Source of the DNA: Caldilineaceae bacterium
GTDB lineage: Bacteria; Chloroflexota; Anaerolineae; Caldilineales; Caldilineaceae
DNA: 64,000 nt
Reading direction: 5' to 3'
Assembly: GCA_020634815.1 (NCBI GenBank)
Contig: JACKBA010000018.1
Location: 66,574 to 130,573 of the forward strand
This document shows, in pieces, positions 39,760 to 53,430 of this stretch. Made by a program: the position numbers and the translations under genes. Numbering within the stretch: the first letter of the stretch is position 1; the number at the start of each line of letters is the position of its first letter. Below the pieces are notes generated by a model that ran no database searches, was not told the origin of the DNA, and saw nothing but the letters and a program-made list of their open reading frames with translations.

Positions 39760-40671
39760 TCAGGTGATGAGGCTGACCAGGGCGAGCAGCAGAAACGTCT
39801 GCACGGCAATGGCGCCGCCCCATAGCATGTGAGCGCCGATGCGCTGCCCCTGGCGCGACAGCCAGAGGCCGCCGACACCGTTCACGCTCCACGCCAACAA
39901 GCCAATCACCAGCAGCCGGAAGAGCGCCGTCTTCTCGCGGATCTCCTCCGGAATGCCTGCGCTATTGTAGCGAACGGCCAAAACATCGGGCAAATCAGGG
40001 AAGCTGATCGTTAACACAGCGAAGAGCGCCAGCACGCCGACGAGTCCCACTGCCAGCAGCCACGCTCCGACGCGGTCATGCGCAAAGATGTTGCCCAGCC
40101 AGCTCTGCTGCGTGCGCACCGGCTCGATGACGCGCGTCGCACCCAGGCGATAGCGCTCCTGGAGCGCGTCGACAAAGGCCTGCGGGTCGGCCGGCGACAG
40201 CGCATAGACGCCCGTGTCCGTCTCCAGCACGACACATTCCTGCGGCGGCGCCGTCGCGCAGAGATTGACTGCGTCGGGGCGATTCTGCGCGGCCGAGCCC
40301 TGCCGGACCGGCGCCATGCGCAGGTAGTGCAGCGGCCAGTAGAGCAGGTTCGCCCCCTCCACCGGCAGTTCCGCGCCGTGCAGGATCTGGCGGATGCTCT
40401 GCGTCGGGACGACCTGCTGCGCCTGCGCCCAACGGAGCGTCACAGCATTGCGGTCGACCCAATATTCCAGCGTGAAGGCGGCCCACGTGCGGTACCCGAG
40501 ATGCAGCAACAGCGGGATGCTGGCAGCCAGCAGCAGGATGAGCAGGAATTGCAGGATGTCGATGGGGCGACGCACCGCCCACACCAGCAGCAGCAGATCG
40601 ATCAGGACGATCCAGATGACGGCAGCGAGCCCTTCCCAGCGCGTTGTGGATCGCTTCGACGGAAAGACCAT
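39760..40671 (-). CDS. Membrane protein with bacterial PH domain and DUF1648-like helices
   Basis: Of 303 residues, the first 60 form two helices (VIWIVLIDLLLLVWAVRRPI and ILQFLLILLLAASIPLLLHL). A beta-rich cytosolic segment follows (FTLEYWVDRNAVTLRWAQAQ, VVPTQSIRQILHGAELPVEG, then SPADPQAFVDALQER), which matches a bacterial pleckstrin-homology-like domain. Three C-terminal helices surround LPDVLAVRYNSAGIPEEIRE, a motif like DUF1648. Its function is not known. It is adjacent to surE on the same strand, with one base between the coding regions. Confidence 0.75.
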   Translation of the reverse strand: MVFPSKRSTTRWEGLAAVIWIVLIDLLLLVWAVRRPIDILQFLLILLLAASIPLLLHLGYRTWAAFTLEYWVDRNAVTLRWAQAQQVVPTQSIRQILHGAELPVEGANLLYWPLHYLRMAPVRQGSAAQNRPDAVNLCATAPPQECVVLETDTGVYALSPADPQAFVDALQERYRLGATRVIEPVRTQQSWLGNIFAHDRVGAWLLAVGLVGVLALFAVLTISFPDLPDVLAVRYNSAGIPEEIREKTALFRLLVIGLLAWSVNGVGGLWLSRQGQRIGAHMLWGGAIAVQTFLLLALVSLIT

Positions 40672-40672
40672 C

Positions 40673-41464
40673 TCAGGCGGCCTCGACCGGAATGCCCCAC
40701 TCGCTCAGGTTTTCCAGGAACTGGTGGTTGGTCATATCCAGCGAAATCGGCGTCACGCTGACGAAGCCCTGCTTGACCGCGCCCACGTCGGTGGAGGGAT
40801 CGTCCTCGTCATTCGGCATGGAGCCGCCCAGCCAGTAATAGGGCCGGCCATAGGGATCGTGGCGCTCCTGCACCTCGTTGGCGTCGTAGTGGCGCCGTCC
40901 CATGCGCGTGACGCGGACGCCTTTCAATTGCTCCGGCGCCACGGCCGGCACGTTGATATTGAGCAGCGTGTAGTCGGGCAGCCCGCGCTCCATGACGCGC
41001 AGCGCCGCGCCGCGCGCCAGTTCGGCCGCCATGCGGCGGATGGCCGCGGCGTCGGCGGCGCTGTCGTCCAGGTACGACGTGCTCACGGCAATGCCCGGCA
41101 CGCCCTTGATGACCGCCTCCATGGCGCAGGCCACGGTGCCGCTATAGGTCACATCGACGCCCAGATTGTGCCCGGCATTGACGCCCGCCACTACCAGGTC
41201 GGGGACGATCCCCAGCACGCCGCCCATGACCAGGGCCACGCAGTCGGTCGGGCTGCCGCTGCTGCTGAAGGCGCTGCTGCCGTCGGCCAGGGTCGCCTTG
41301 TGCACGCGCAACGGCTTGTGCATGGTCTTGATGTGGCTGCTAGCGCTCCAGTTGCGCTCGGGCGCCAGCACGATCACGTCGGCAATGGCCGTCAGCGCCT
41401 GTTTCAGCGCCAGCAGGCCGGGCGCAAAGACACCGTCGTCGTTGGTAACAAGTATCGTCGCCAT
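40673..41464 (-). CDS. surE: 5'/3'-nucleotidase SurE
   Basis: SurE removes phosphate from nucleoside 5'- and 3'-monophosphates and short polyphosphate, using a divalent metal. The N-terminal ILVTNDDGVFAPGLLAL supplies the metal-binding Asp pair, APERNWSASSHIKTMHKPL the Ser, and LVVAGVNAGHNLGVDVTYSG the Asn; all are intact. Length is typical at 263 residues. The ATG at 41464 lies four bases after the stop of the upstream penicillin-binding protein gene, so the two are likely co-transcribed. Confidence 0.96.
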   Translation of the reverse strand: MATILVTNDDGVFAPGLLALKQALTAIADVIVLAPERNWSASSHIKTMHKPLRVHKATLADGSSAFSSSGSPTDCVALVMGGVLGIVPDLVVAGVNAGHNLGVDVTYSGTVACAMEAVIKGVPGIAVSTSYLDDSAADAAAIRRMAAELARGAALRVMERGLPDYTLLNINVPAVAPEQLKGVRVTRMGRRHYDANEVQERHDPYGRPYYWLGGSMPNDEDDPSTDVGAVKQGFVSVTPISLDMTNHQFLENLSEWGIPVEAA

Positions 41465-41468
41465 GAAC

Positions 41469-44400
41469 TCACTTCTTTTTGTGACGTACGTAAACGCGTA
41501 CTTCGTCGCTTTCGGCCCGGTTGCCGGCGGCATCGTAGCCGATTACCTTGATCACGTGTCCCTCGAAATAGACGCCGCCGTTGGTGACGATGGCCTGGAA
41601 GCCGTCCGGGAAGGTTGCCACCGTGCCCGGCTGCACTTCCGGATCGTCGGACTCGAAGGCCGGCCACGGTGTCCCGCCTGCCGCCGAGTTCAAGTCGCGC
41701 ATCTCGATCTCCCAGCGCTCGTTGTAGGGCGCCACGGTGCTCGTTACAAAGGCCGAGTTGTCGATCAGGTACTCGACGCGGCCGATGGCGAGGTTGTCAT
41801 TGGCCAGCACGTTGATGTTGATCTGCTCGTCGTCTTCCATGACAAAGAGCTGGTCCGGCTTCGGCTCGGTGATGATCACCGTTGGCGGTGTGTTGTCGAT
41901 CGTCACCGGGATGGCGGCCTGCTTGGGGCCGTCGCCGCGGTTGACCGTCAGCCGCACCGTGTAGAGTCCCTCCGGCAACTGCGTCGTGTCCAGCCGTTCC
42001 AGCACGCCGTTCTGGATCTCCTCGCCATGTTCCGGCCCAATCTGCGACCACTCGGCCGGCTCCAGCCCCTGCCCGATCTCCAGGCGATAGGGGCCGCCGC
42101 GCGCGTTGCCGATGAACTCGATCTGGCCGGCGATGTAGCTGCCCAGCGTCGGCGAGATGATCGCGCTGTCGGGGTCGAAATCCTCCAGGCGCAGCGAGGC
42201 GGTCTCGGTGGGCGGCTGCGGAATGCCATTGTCGCGCACCCAGTCGGACGCTTCCTGCGGCAGAATCTCGTAGACGCGCTTCTCGATGCGCTCCGGCGGC
42301 GTCGCCGGCCCGGCCAGCAGACCCGTCTCGCGGTCGATCTCGAATTCCTGCCACACGTTGTCGGAGATGGTCGGCTCGGTGCCGGCGACAAAGGTCTCGG
42401 CGCGCTGCTCCTGGCATTGGTCGGTGGGCAACAGCCCGCTCGGCTGGCAGACCACGCGCTGCACGATGCCCGGCGGTGCGTCATACCACTGTGCCGGCAG
42501 CCCTTCATGGTACTTGCGCATGACCGCGTTCCAGATGGGCGCCGCGCCGGAGAGACCGGTCACGTTCTGCATGGATTCGTTGTCGGTGTTGCCGACCCAC
42601 ACGCCCACGGTCAACTGCGGGGTGTAGCCCATGGTCCAGTTGTCCTTGAAGCCGTTGGTCGTCCCCGTCTTGGCCGCCACGCGGCGATCGGGCAGCGTCA
42701 GCGCCGTGTTGGCGCCAAAGGCCGGCGCACGCGCCACGTCGTCGCTCATGATGTCCTGCATGAGGTAGGCGACCTCGGCGCTGAAGACGCGCTCGGCGTT
42801 GGGCTGCTCGTACTTCTTGAGCAGGTTGCCGTCGCTATCGCGCACCTGCAGGACCGAGACCGGCTCCAGCGTGCGATAGCCGCTCTGCAACTCATTCGGC
42901 GGCACCGGTTCGCCTACCATGTTGCCGCTGTTGGCAAAGACGGTGTAGGCATAGGTGTGGTCGAGCAGCGACACTTCGCCGCCGCCGAGCACCAGGCTCA
43001 GCCCGTAAAAGTTGAGGCCGCGATTGAGTCCGTTGATGCCCATGCGGTGCGCCGTGCGTAGCGCATCGGCCACGCCCACCTGCTCCATCACCTTGATGGC
43101 CGGGATGTTGTACGAGCGCGACAGGGCGTTGCGCAGCGAGACCGGGCCGTGATACTGACGGTCGTAGTTCTCCGGGCGATAGAAGGTGCCATCTGCCTGC
43201 GGGAAGGCCGTCGCCACGTCCAGGATCATGGTGGCAGGCGTCATGCCTTCTTGCAGGGCGGTCAGGTAGACGTAAGGCTTGAAGCTGGAGCCGGGCTGTC
43301 GTTCGGCCGTCGCGATGTTGACCTGGCCGTCGATTTCGTTGTTGTTGTAGTCGAGCGAACCGACCATGGCCAGAATCTCGCCCGTGTCGTTCTTGATGGC
43401 GACGACGCCGGCATTGCTGGCGTTCTTGTCCGTCTCCTTGAGAATCTGGACCTGCTCGCGCGCCACCTGCTCGGCGTACTTCTGCAATTCCACGTCGAGC
43501 GTCGTGTAGACGGTCAAGCCCTTGCGCCAGATGTAGAAGGGATCCTCGTCCGTGTTGTAGTCCTTCTTCAACTGGTCGAGCACGTAGAGCGCAAAGTGCG
43601 GCGCCGTCAGGATGTCAAAGCGCTCTGCCACCGATTTGCGCAGCGCCAGTTCTTCCTGGAAGGCGGCATCGGCCTCGGTCTGGGTGATATAGCCTGCTTC
43701 CACCATGGCTTGCAGCGTCACACCCTGGCGGCGCTTGGCATCTTCCGGGTTGTCGATGGGGTTGAGCGCCGGGTATTGCGGGATGGCGGCCAGCATCGCC
43801 GCTTCCGCCAGATTCAAGTCACGTGCACTCTTGCCAAAGTAGACCTGGCTGGCCGCCTCGACACCATAGGCAAGATTGCCATAGAAGTTGTAGTTGAGAT
43901 ACCACTCCAGCAACTTTTCTTTCGGGAATCGCCGTGTCACTTCCAGCGAGAGGATGACTTCCTTGATCTTACGCGCATAGCTCTGCTGGGCGCGCTCTTC
44001 CGGCGCGATAAAGACGTTCTTAATGAGCTGCTGCGTGATGGACGAGCCACCCTGCACCGCGCCGCCCTGGATGTTCGAGGCGAACGCACGCAGAAGGCCG
44101 CGCACGTTGATGCCGGGGTTCTCGAAGAAGTTGCGATCTTCCAACGCCACGGCCGCTTCCCAGACTGCGGGCGCCATCTTGTCGAGCGCAACAAAACGCC
44201 GGTCGCCGCCAAAGGGGCGCGGGTCCACGCTCTCGTAGAGCAACTGCGTGCCGGTGCGGTCGTAAATGCGAACGGTCTGGAACTGGTCCTGCTGCTGCTC
44301 GATCAGGCCGACGTCCGGCAACTGGCTGGCGTACTCGTTGTAGACGCCAAAGACCGTCGCGGCGACAACGCCGCTCACCGTTACCGCCGTAATGCCTACC

Positions 44401-44525
44401 ACCAGTGCGATGACGAGCAGCGCCTGGCCCAGGCGGAGCCAGACGCGCGGCTTTGCGTCTTCGGCGCGCTGGCGGCGGCGTCTCGCCATCAGAATCGTAT
44501 CGTGTCGATCAAGTCGTTTCGTCAT
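41469..44525 (-). CDS. Class A penicillin-binding protein (transglycosylase/transpeptidase)
   Basis: This 1018-residue bifunctional enzyme builds peptidoglycan outside the inner membrane. One helix near 35 (ALLVIALVVGITAVTVSGVV) anchors it. The GT51 domain has VALEDRNFFENPGINVRGLL (catalytic Glu) and GGSSITQQLIKNVFIAPEER; the transpeptidase has the SxxK nucleophile in PGSSFKPYVYL, SRSYNIPAIKVMEQ, and KTGTTNGFKDNWTMGY. About 330 residues follow, including beta domains (TIDNTPPTVIITEPKPDQLF) of the Ig/PASTA-like extracellular kind. The presence of a full PBP indicates a peptidoglycan wall. Start ATG at 44525 precedes MTKRLDRHD, a typical basic cytoplasmic tail. Confidence 0.96.
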   Translation of the reverse strand: MTKRLDRHDTILMARRRRQRAEDAKPRVWLRLGQALLVIALVVGITAVTVSGVVAATVFGVYNEYASQLPDVGLIEQQQDQFQTVRIYDRTGTQLLYESVDPRPFGGDRRFVALDKMAPAVWEAAVALEDRNFFENPGINVRGLLRAFASNIQGGAVQGGSSITQQLIKNVFIAPEERAQQSYARKIKEVILSLEVTRRFPKEKLLEWYLNYNFYGNLAYGVEAASQVYFGKSARDLNLAEAAMLAAIPQYPALNPIDNPEDAKRRQGVTLQAMVEAGYITQTEADAAFQEELALRKSVAERFDILTAPHFALYVLDQLKKDYNTDEDPFYIWRKGLTVYTTLDVELQKYAEQVAREQVQILKETDKNASNAGVVAIKNDTGEILAMVGSLDYNNNEIDGQVNIATAERQPGSSFKPYVYLTALQEGMTPATMILDVATAFPQADGTFYRPENYDRQYHGPVSLRNALSRSYNIPAIKVMEQVGVADALRTAHRMGINGLNRGLNFYGLSLVLGGGEVSLLDHTYAYTVFANSGNMVGEPVPPNELQSGYRTLEPVSVLQVRDSDGNLLKKYEQPNAERVFSAEVAYLMQDIMSDDVARAPAFGANTALTLPDRRVAAKTGTTNGFKDNWTMGYTPQLTVGVWVGNTDNESMQNVTGLSGAAPIWNAVMRKYHEGLPAQWYDAPPGIVQRVVCQPSGLLPTDQCQEQRAETFVAGTEPTISDNVWQEFEIDRETGLLAGPATPPERIEKRVYEILPQEASDWVRDNGIPQPPTETASLRLEDFDPDSAIISPTLGSYIAGQIEFIGNARGGPYRLEIGQGLEPAEWSQIGPEHGEEIQNGVLERLDTTQLPEGLYTVRLTVNRGDGPKQAAIPVTIDNTPPTVIITEPKPDQLFVMEDDEQININVLANDNLAIGRVEYLIDNSAFVTSTVAPYNERWEIEMRDLNSAAGGTPWPAFESDDPEVQPGTVATFPDGFQAIVTNGGVYFEGHVIKVIGYDAAGNRAESDEVRVYVRHKKK

Positions 44526-44645
44526 AAAACCGTTATCAACCAGTCTCCGGCTGAGTTTCACAGTGCAGCCGTGAAAGCCAGACAGTCTAGCGTACCATGC
44601 CGCAAAAGATCCGCCCAAATGGGGCTGCATCTGGGGCAATACAGG

Positions 44646-45410
44646 TTACGTCGTGCGCGCTACCTTCTCCACGACCAGCAGGTGGCTCAGTCCAAAGACG
44701 CGCAGCGGCATCTGCTCGAACGCGTAGGTGATGCGGCGCACCCAGCGGCCCGCGGTCGGATAGCGGCGCACGATGTTGTCGTAGCCAGGGAAGATCTGCG
44801 TGTGAACGACCACGCGCACCGGCTGGCCGTAAAAGAGGCTGCGCAGACCCTCGGCCGTGTAGGCGCGCACGTGGGGCGCCAGTTGGTTGCGGAAGCGATC
44901 GGGCAGGTAGTTGACCAGCGGGATGTTGCCGAAGCGGTAGTTCCCCTGCCAGTAGATGCCGTGTGTCTCGAAGGGATAGAGGCGGTTGGGCACGAAGATC
45001 ACGGCGCGACCGCCCGGCTTCAAGACGCGGGCGATCTCCGCGGCCGCCAGCCGGTCGTCGGATACGTGCTCCAGCACCTCGTGACTCAGCACCAGGTCGA
45101 AGCGGCCGTCCGCGTAGGGCAGCGCCTCGGCGGCCGCCAGCGCCAGCGCCGCGCCGGGCACGGTGCGCGCGGCGATTTCCAGGTGCTCGGCCTCGATGTC
45201 GATGCCCTCCACGCTGGCGCCATAGGGTTCGAGCGCCTTGAGGTACATGCCGACGCCGCAGCCATCGACCAGGATGCGATCCACGCGCTGCCGGCCGGCC
45301 AGGCCCCAGCGCACGATCATGTCGAGCCGGCGATTCTGGCCGGCGCGCCAGACAAAGCTGGGATTGCCGCGCAGTGCAGCCCGCTCGCCGTGTAAGTCAA
45401 GCGATTCCAT
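44646..45410 (-). CDS. Class I SAM-dependent methyltransferase
   Basis: The 254-residue protein has motif I as ILVDGCGVGMYLKALEPYGA near 45, post-I VEGIDIEAEHLEIAARTV, motif II FDLVLSHEVLEHVSDDRLAA near 105, and motif III RVLKPGGRAVIFVPNRLYPF. A C-terminal extension (LVNYLPDRFRNQLAPHVRAY) matches methyltransferases found beside glycan and quinone genes. The acceptor is unknown. It lies 43 bases downstream of the MenG-like gene on the same strand. Confidence 0.88.
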   Translation of the reverse strand: MESLDLHGERAALRGNPSFVWRAGQNRRLDMIVRWGLAGRQRVDRILVDGCGVGMYLKALEPYGASVEGIDIEAEHLEIAARTVPGAALALAAAEALPYADGRFDLVLSHEVLEHVSDDRLAAAEIARVLKPGGRAVIFVPNRLYPFETHGIYWQGNYRFGNIPLVNYLPDRFRNQLAPHVRAYTAEGLRSLFYGQPVRVVVHTQIFPGYDNIVRRYPTAGRWVRRITYAFEQMPLRVFGLSHLLVVEKVARTT

Positions 45411-45453
45411 CGTTTCCTCTAACGCATCTTTGCCGGAAAAGGTTCAGCCCGGC

Positions 45454-46158
45454 TCACGCCAGCTTGGTGCCGACGTGGATCGCCACGGAGTTCAGCATGC
45501 GTTCCACGTAGAAAACATTCTGCAATCCGGCGCGTTCCATAAGGTGGGCAAGCTCGCCGGGTGGCGGGAAGGCCACCGTGCTGTGTGGCAGGTACGCGTA
45601 GGCCTGCCGGTCGCGTGCAACGATTGATCCTACGAACGGCACGATCTGGAAAAAGTAGAGCCGGAAGAGCGGGCCGAGCACGCTGTTGGATGGCGGCGTG
45701 GTCTCCAGACAGACGACGCGACCGCCGCGCTTCGTCACGCGCGCCATCTCGCGAAAGGCGGCGACGCGATCGACGACGTTGCGCACCAGGAAGCCGCTGA
45801 CCACGGCGTCGAACGTATTGTCGGGAAAGGGCAGCGTATAGGTGTCGGCCTGGGCAAAGGGCAGCGGCACGCCCGGCACCTTGCCGACGCCGGCTTCCAT
45901 CATCTCGTACGTGAAATCCGAACCCACCGCCTGGATCGTCGGGTTCTGCTGCATGGCCATGTAGGCGATGTCGCCCGTGCCGGTGCCCACATCCAGCAGC
46001 GTGCCGCGCGGCGGCACGTTGGCGTAGGCGAGCATTTCGCGGCGCCACGTCTGGTCCTGGCCAAAGGTCATCAGGCGGTTCATCAGGTCGTAGGTCGGCG
46101 CGATGCGCGCAAACATCCGGTTCACATAGACCGGCTTGTCCTCAATCGTCGGCAACAT
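45454..46158 (-). CDS. menG: Demethylmenaquinone/ubiquinone methyltransferase
   Basis: The 234-residue enzyme methylates the quinone ring, the last step of menaquinone synthesis. It shows YVNRMFARIAPTYDLMNRLM at the N-terminus, a UbiE/MenG hallmark, then motif I TLLDVGTGTGDIAYMAM and VSGFLVRNVVDRVAAFREMA with the conserved Asn-Val block, and VTKRGGRVVCLETTPPSN. Length and motif order match MenG. No other menaquinone gene is in the window. It lies five bases from the thioredoxin-like gene. Confidence 0.92.
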   Translation of the reverse strand: MLPTIEDKPVYVNRMFARIAPTYDLMNRLMTFGQDQTWRREMLAYANVPPRGTLLDVGTGTGDIAYMAMQQNPTIQAVGSDFTYEMMEAGVGKVPGVPLPFAQADTYTLPFPDNTFDAVVSGFLVRNVVDRVAAFREMARVTKRGGRVVCLETTPPSNSVLGPLFRLYFFQIVPFVGSIVARDRQAYAYLPHSTVAFPPPGELAHLMERAGLQNVFYVERMLNSVAIHVGTKLA

Positions 46159-46163
46159 TTCTT

Positions 46164-46694
46164 CTACCTCAAGATGGTCGCGATATTCTCGGCCAACGTG
46201 ACACTGTTCATTTCCCCCATCCAGATGGAGCGGATTACGCCGCGCTCATCGATGAAGAAGGTCGTCGGCAGCCCCAGCACGCCGTAGCGCTCGCCCACTT
46301 CCTGCTCGCCGTCCATGGGGATGGCAAAGGTCAGGCCGAGCTTGTCTACATAGCGTTGCACGGTCTGCGCCGTTTCCGCCTGGTCAACGCCGGCAAAGAC
46401 CACTACGCCGTCATAGTGTTCGGCGGCGCGCTGCAAGGCGGGCAGTTCGCGCTGGCACGGCCCGCACCACGTCGCCCAGAAATTGAGCACGACAGGCTTG
46501 CCGCGCTGGTCGCTCAGGCGGAAGGTGCTGCCGTCCAGCGCGGGCAGGGTGAAGTCGGGCGCCGGGCGGCCGACCGCAGGTTGTGCCTGAGCGAAGGCCG
46601 GCGTGTCAGCGGCCGCGGCATCGGGCCGCGTCCACCAGACCCAGCCGCCGCCGAGCACCAATACGAGCAGAAAGACTACTGTCCAGCGAATCAT
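46164..46694 (-). CDS. TlpA/ResA-type thiol-disulfide oxidoreductase
   Basis: A signal anchor (WTVVFLLVLVLGGGWVWW) places this 176-residue thioredoxin-fold protein on the outer face of the membrane. APDFTLPALDGSTFRLSDQR leads to the active site NFWATWCGPCQRELPALQRA with the CxxC pair, and GVLGLPTTFFIDERGVIRSI carries the cis-Pro. Such proteins reduce disulfides for cytochrome c maturation or other envelope targets. It sits between gnd and menG; no cytochrome gene is near. Confidence 0.95.
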   Translation of the reverse strand: MIRWTVVFLLVLVLGGGWVWWTRPDAAAADTPAFAQAQPAVGRPAPDFTLPALDGSTFRLSDQRGKPVVLNFWATWCGPCQRELPALQRAAEHYDGVVVFAGVDQAETAQTVQRYVDKLGLTFAIPMDGEQEVGERYGVLGLPTTFFIDERGVIRSIWMGEMNSVTLAENIATILR

Positions 46695-46706
46695 AGTCTG
46701 TGCCGA

Positions 46707-48116
<1,410 letters not shown>

Positions 48117-48272
48117 GGTGAGTCACCCTTTCTGATGGCTGCGACACTTTCGCTCTTTATATGAAATCTGTTGTCGCGCCGATTGAACTTTATTTCTGTG
48201 GTCTTTGCCCCCGACGGCGCACTATCGCTTCGTGAACGCGCAGTAGCGGCGCGGCTGCTTACCTGTTGCCAA

Positions 48273-49433
48273 CTACTTGCCTTTGCTGAGCACGGAGCGC
48301 ACATGCAGTCGCGGCTTGGGCGCGGGCGGCGGCGGCGCATACCGCTCGAACAACTGCCCTTCCGGCACGCGACTGACCAGGTGCGGCAGCCCCCAGCCGG
48401 CGCCCGCCTCCTCGAGCTGGATGGCGCGTCGGGCGTCGGCCATGGCAACGTCGACCGGGCGAAAGGCCGCCAGCGCGGCGTAGAACTCGTGCATGAAGGC
48501 CAGCGAGGGCCGGGCGCGCAGCTTGGACGGCTGGTAGACGGCGGCCGGCACACCCCGGCGCACCAGTTGCTCGCTCACATGCGCGGCGGGGTCGATGCCA
48601 CCCATGCGCGCCGCGTTGCGTGCGCTGACGATGGCCAGACGCACCGAGTAATGGTCGCTGAGCAACTTGCCCAGGTGCTGCCCGTTGACGGACCGACCGT
48701 TGCCCATCTCGTCCTCGAAGACGACGACCCCTTCGCCCGATTGCGTGTCACGGATGGCAAAGCCGATGAAGTGGACGATGTGAAATTGCTGCTGGCGCAG
48801 ACGGCGTTGGAGATCGAGGAGCGTTGGCTTGGCCAGGCGCTCGAAGGTCATGCGACCGTCGGCGGCCAGGAAATCCACTGTGTCGACCAGGTCGCGCCAG
48901 TCGCGGCCCACGGCCAGCGGCGGATAGCCGGCCGGTCCGGCCATGACCACGAGCACGCGTAGTGGCGGCTCGACCGGCAGCGGGCGGATGATGTGCGCCA
49001 GCGGCTGGTATCGCACCAGCGGTGTGTGCACCGAAAGACCCAGGAATTCGTCGCGCGTATCGTCGTAGAGATATTCCCATGGCAGCGCGTTCAACTCCGG
49101 CGAATCGCTGAGGCCCAGGCGGACGCGCAGCACGGCACGCGCCTCGTAGGCACGCCGCCAGCTCTCCTGCCATAACGCCAGGATTGGCCCGGCAAAGATG
49201 GTGTCGAAGAGCCTGCCGCCCAGCTCACGCGCCAGGGCAAACTGGGCATCGCGCTCGCGCTCGTCGTCGCCGGCCTCGGCTAGCAGACGCTGCACCGCGG
49301 CATGCTGCTCGCGCGGCCGGAAGGGGAGATCGAATGCGCGCACCGCCTGCCCGGCCGGCGAATCTTGCACGGTAGCGCGATAGCCATCCTCCGTATGTTC
49401 CAGCAGCAGGTCGAAGCCCCAGTTCACGGTCAT
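48273..49433 (-). CDS. CHAT-domain pseudo-protease
   Basis: This 386-residue protein keeps the CHAT fold but not its catalytic pair. The N-terminal half has the usual lead-in (ARELGGRLFDTIFAGPILAL, RLGLSDSPELNALPWEYLYD, GLSVHTPLVRYQP, LRVLVVMAGPAGYPPLAVG). At the His site, where active members read HFxGHG, it reads HIVHFIGFAIRD, with Phe at about 225. At the Cys site, normally NAC, it reads AIVSARNAARMGG, with Arg at about 272. The rest (ERLAKPTLLDLQRRLRQQQF; SLAFMHEFYAALAAFRPVDV) is well kept, so loss of activity seems tolerated or selected. ATG at 49433 was chosen because MTVNWGFDLLLEH starts the conserved fold. Confidence 0.85.
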   Translation of the reverse strand: MTVNWGFDLLLEHTEDGYRATVQDSPAGQAVRAFDLPFRPREQHAAVQRLLAEAGDDERERDAQFALARELGGRLFDTIFAGPILALWQESWRRAYEARAVLRVRLGLSDSPELNALPWEYLYDDTRDEFLGLSVHTPLVRYQPLAHIIRPLPVEPPLRVLVVMAGPAGYPPLAVGRDWRDLVDTVDFLAADGRMTFERLAKPTLLDLQRRLRQQQFHIVHFIGFAIRDTQSGEGVVVFEDEMGNGRSVNGQHLGKLLSDHYSVRLAIVSARNAARMGGIDPAAHVSEQLVRRGVPAAVYQPSKLRARPSLAFMHEFYAALAAFRPVDVAMADARRAIQLEEAGAGWGLPHLVSRVPEGQLFERYAPPPPAPKPRLHVRSVLSKGK

Positions 49434-49510
49434 AACCTGCCCATTGTAAACCGCCCGTCGTAGCGCGTCAAAGCAAAGGGGCAATTTCGGGAGAACCTTG
49501 CGCCGGGATA

Positions 49511-49609
49511 GAACGCGGATGACGCGGATTTGGCGGATGGACGCGGATCAATTCCAGAATCGGCAGTGTCGATCCGTGCCAATCCGCGCAATCCGCGTCA
49601 TCCGCGTTC
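49511..49609. repeat. GAACGCGGAT-type palindromic intergenic repeat
   Basis: Arms at 49511-49549 (GAACGCGGATGACGCGGATT onward) and 49571-49609 (ending ATCCGCGTCATCCGCGTTC) pair with about five mismatches over 39 bases around a 21-base centre. The same family forms the in-frame insert at 31161. It fills a third of the 304-base gap between the CHAT gene and the epimerase; the rest of that gap shows no clear signal. Confidence 0.9.
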
Positions 49610-49737
49610 CATCTCCCGGCATCTTTGGCAGCGGGTTGGCGAATCGACCAAAGCGTAGGATAATGGGTATGGTCGATCTTATCGACTGCTCATGTCCGAT
49701 TCTCCCATCTCTAAGGAAGCTTTGAGTAACTAAGCCT

Positions 49738-50718
<981 letters not shown>

Positions 50719-50764
50719 GCCGATCCAGGCGATGCAGTTATTCCGATCTACCTAGGAGGATCCC

Positions 50765-53227
<2,463 letters not shown>

Positions 53228-53243
53228 GCACCGGCCCTATAGC

Positions 53244-53294
53244 TTTGACGCAGAGGCGCAGAGAGGCAGAGACCTCGCGGAGAAAGACGCGGTG
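53244..53294. repeat. TTTGACGCAGAGGCGC-type dispersed repeat
   Basis: TTGACGCAGAGGCGCAGAGA and following bases match the left part of the repeat at 54725. This copy is short and lacks the second arm. Located between the S41 gene and its terminator. Confidence 0.6.
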
Positions 53295-53350
53295 ATTTTC
53301 ACCCGCTGACTGGCCTTTCCTGACATCTTGGCCACTTTCCGACAAACAGA

Positions 53351-53390
53351 AGAGGCGCCCGGACACTTGCTCCGGGCGCCTCTTTGTTTT
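53351..53390. terminator. Strong terminator between convergent genes
   Basis: AGAGGCGCCCGGA and TCCGGGCGCCTCT form a perfect 13-base stem with a 7-base loop, followed on the plus strand by TTGTTTT. It ends the S41 transcript. The stem could also block read-through of the convergent M24 gene, but no T tract serves that strand. Confidence 0.9.
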
Positions 53391-53430
53391 CTGCGGGCAC
53401 TGCATGGCGGCGTGCTGTCTTCGCCGCTAC

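Noticed and set aside
41166..43061. Long plus-strand frame opposite the penicillin-binding protein
   Set aside because: Shadow of a complete class A PBP; no independent start signal or domain.
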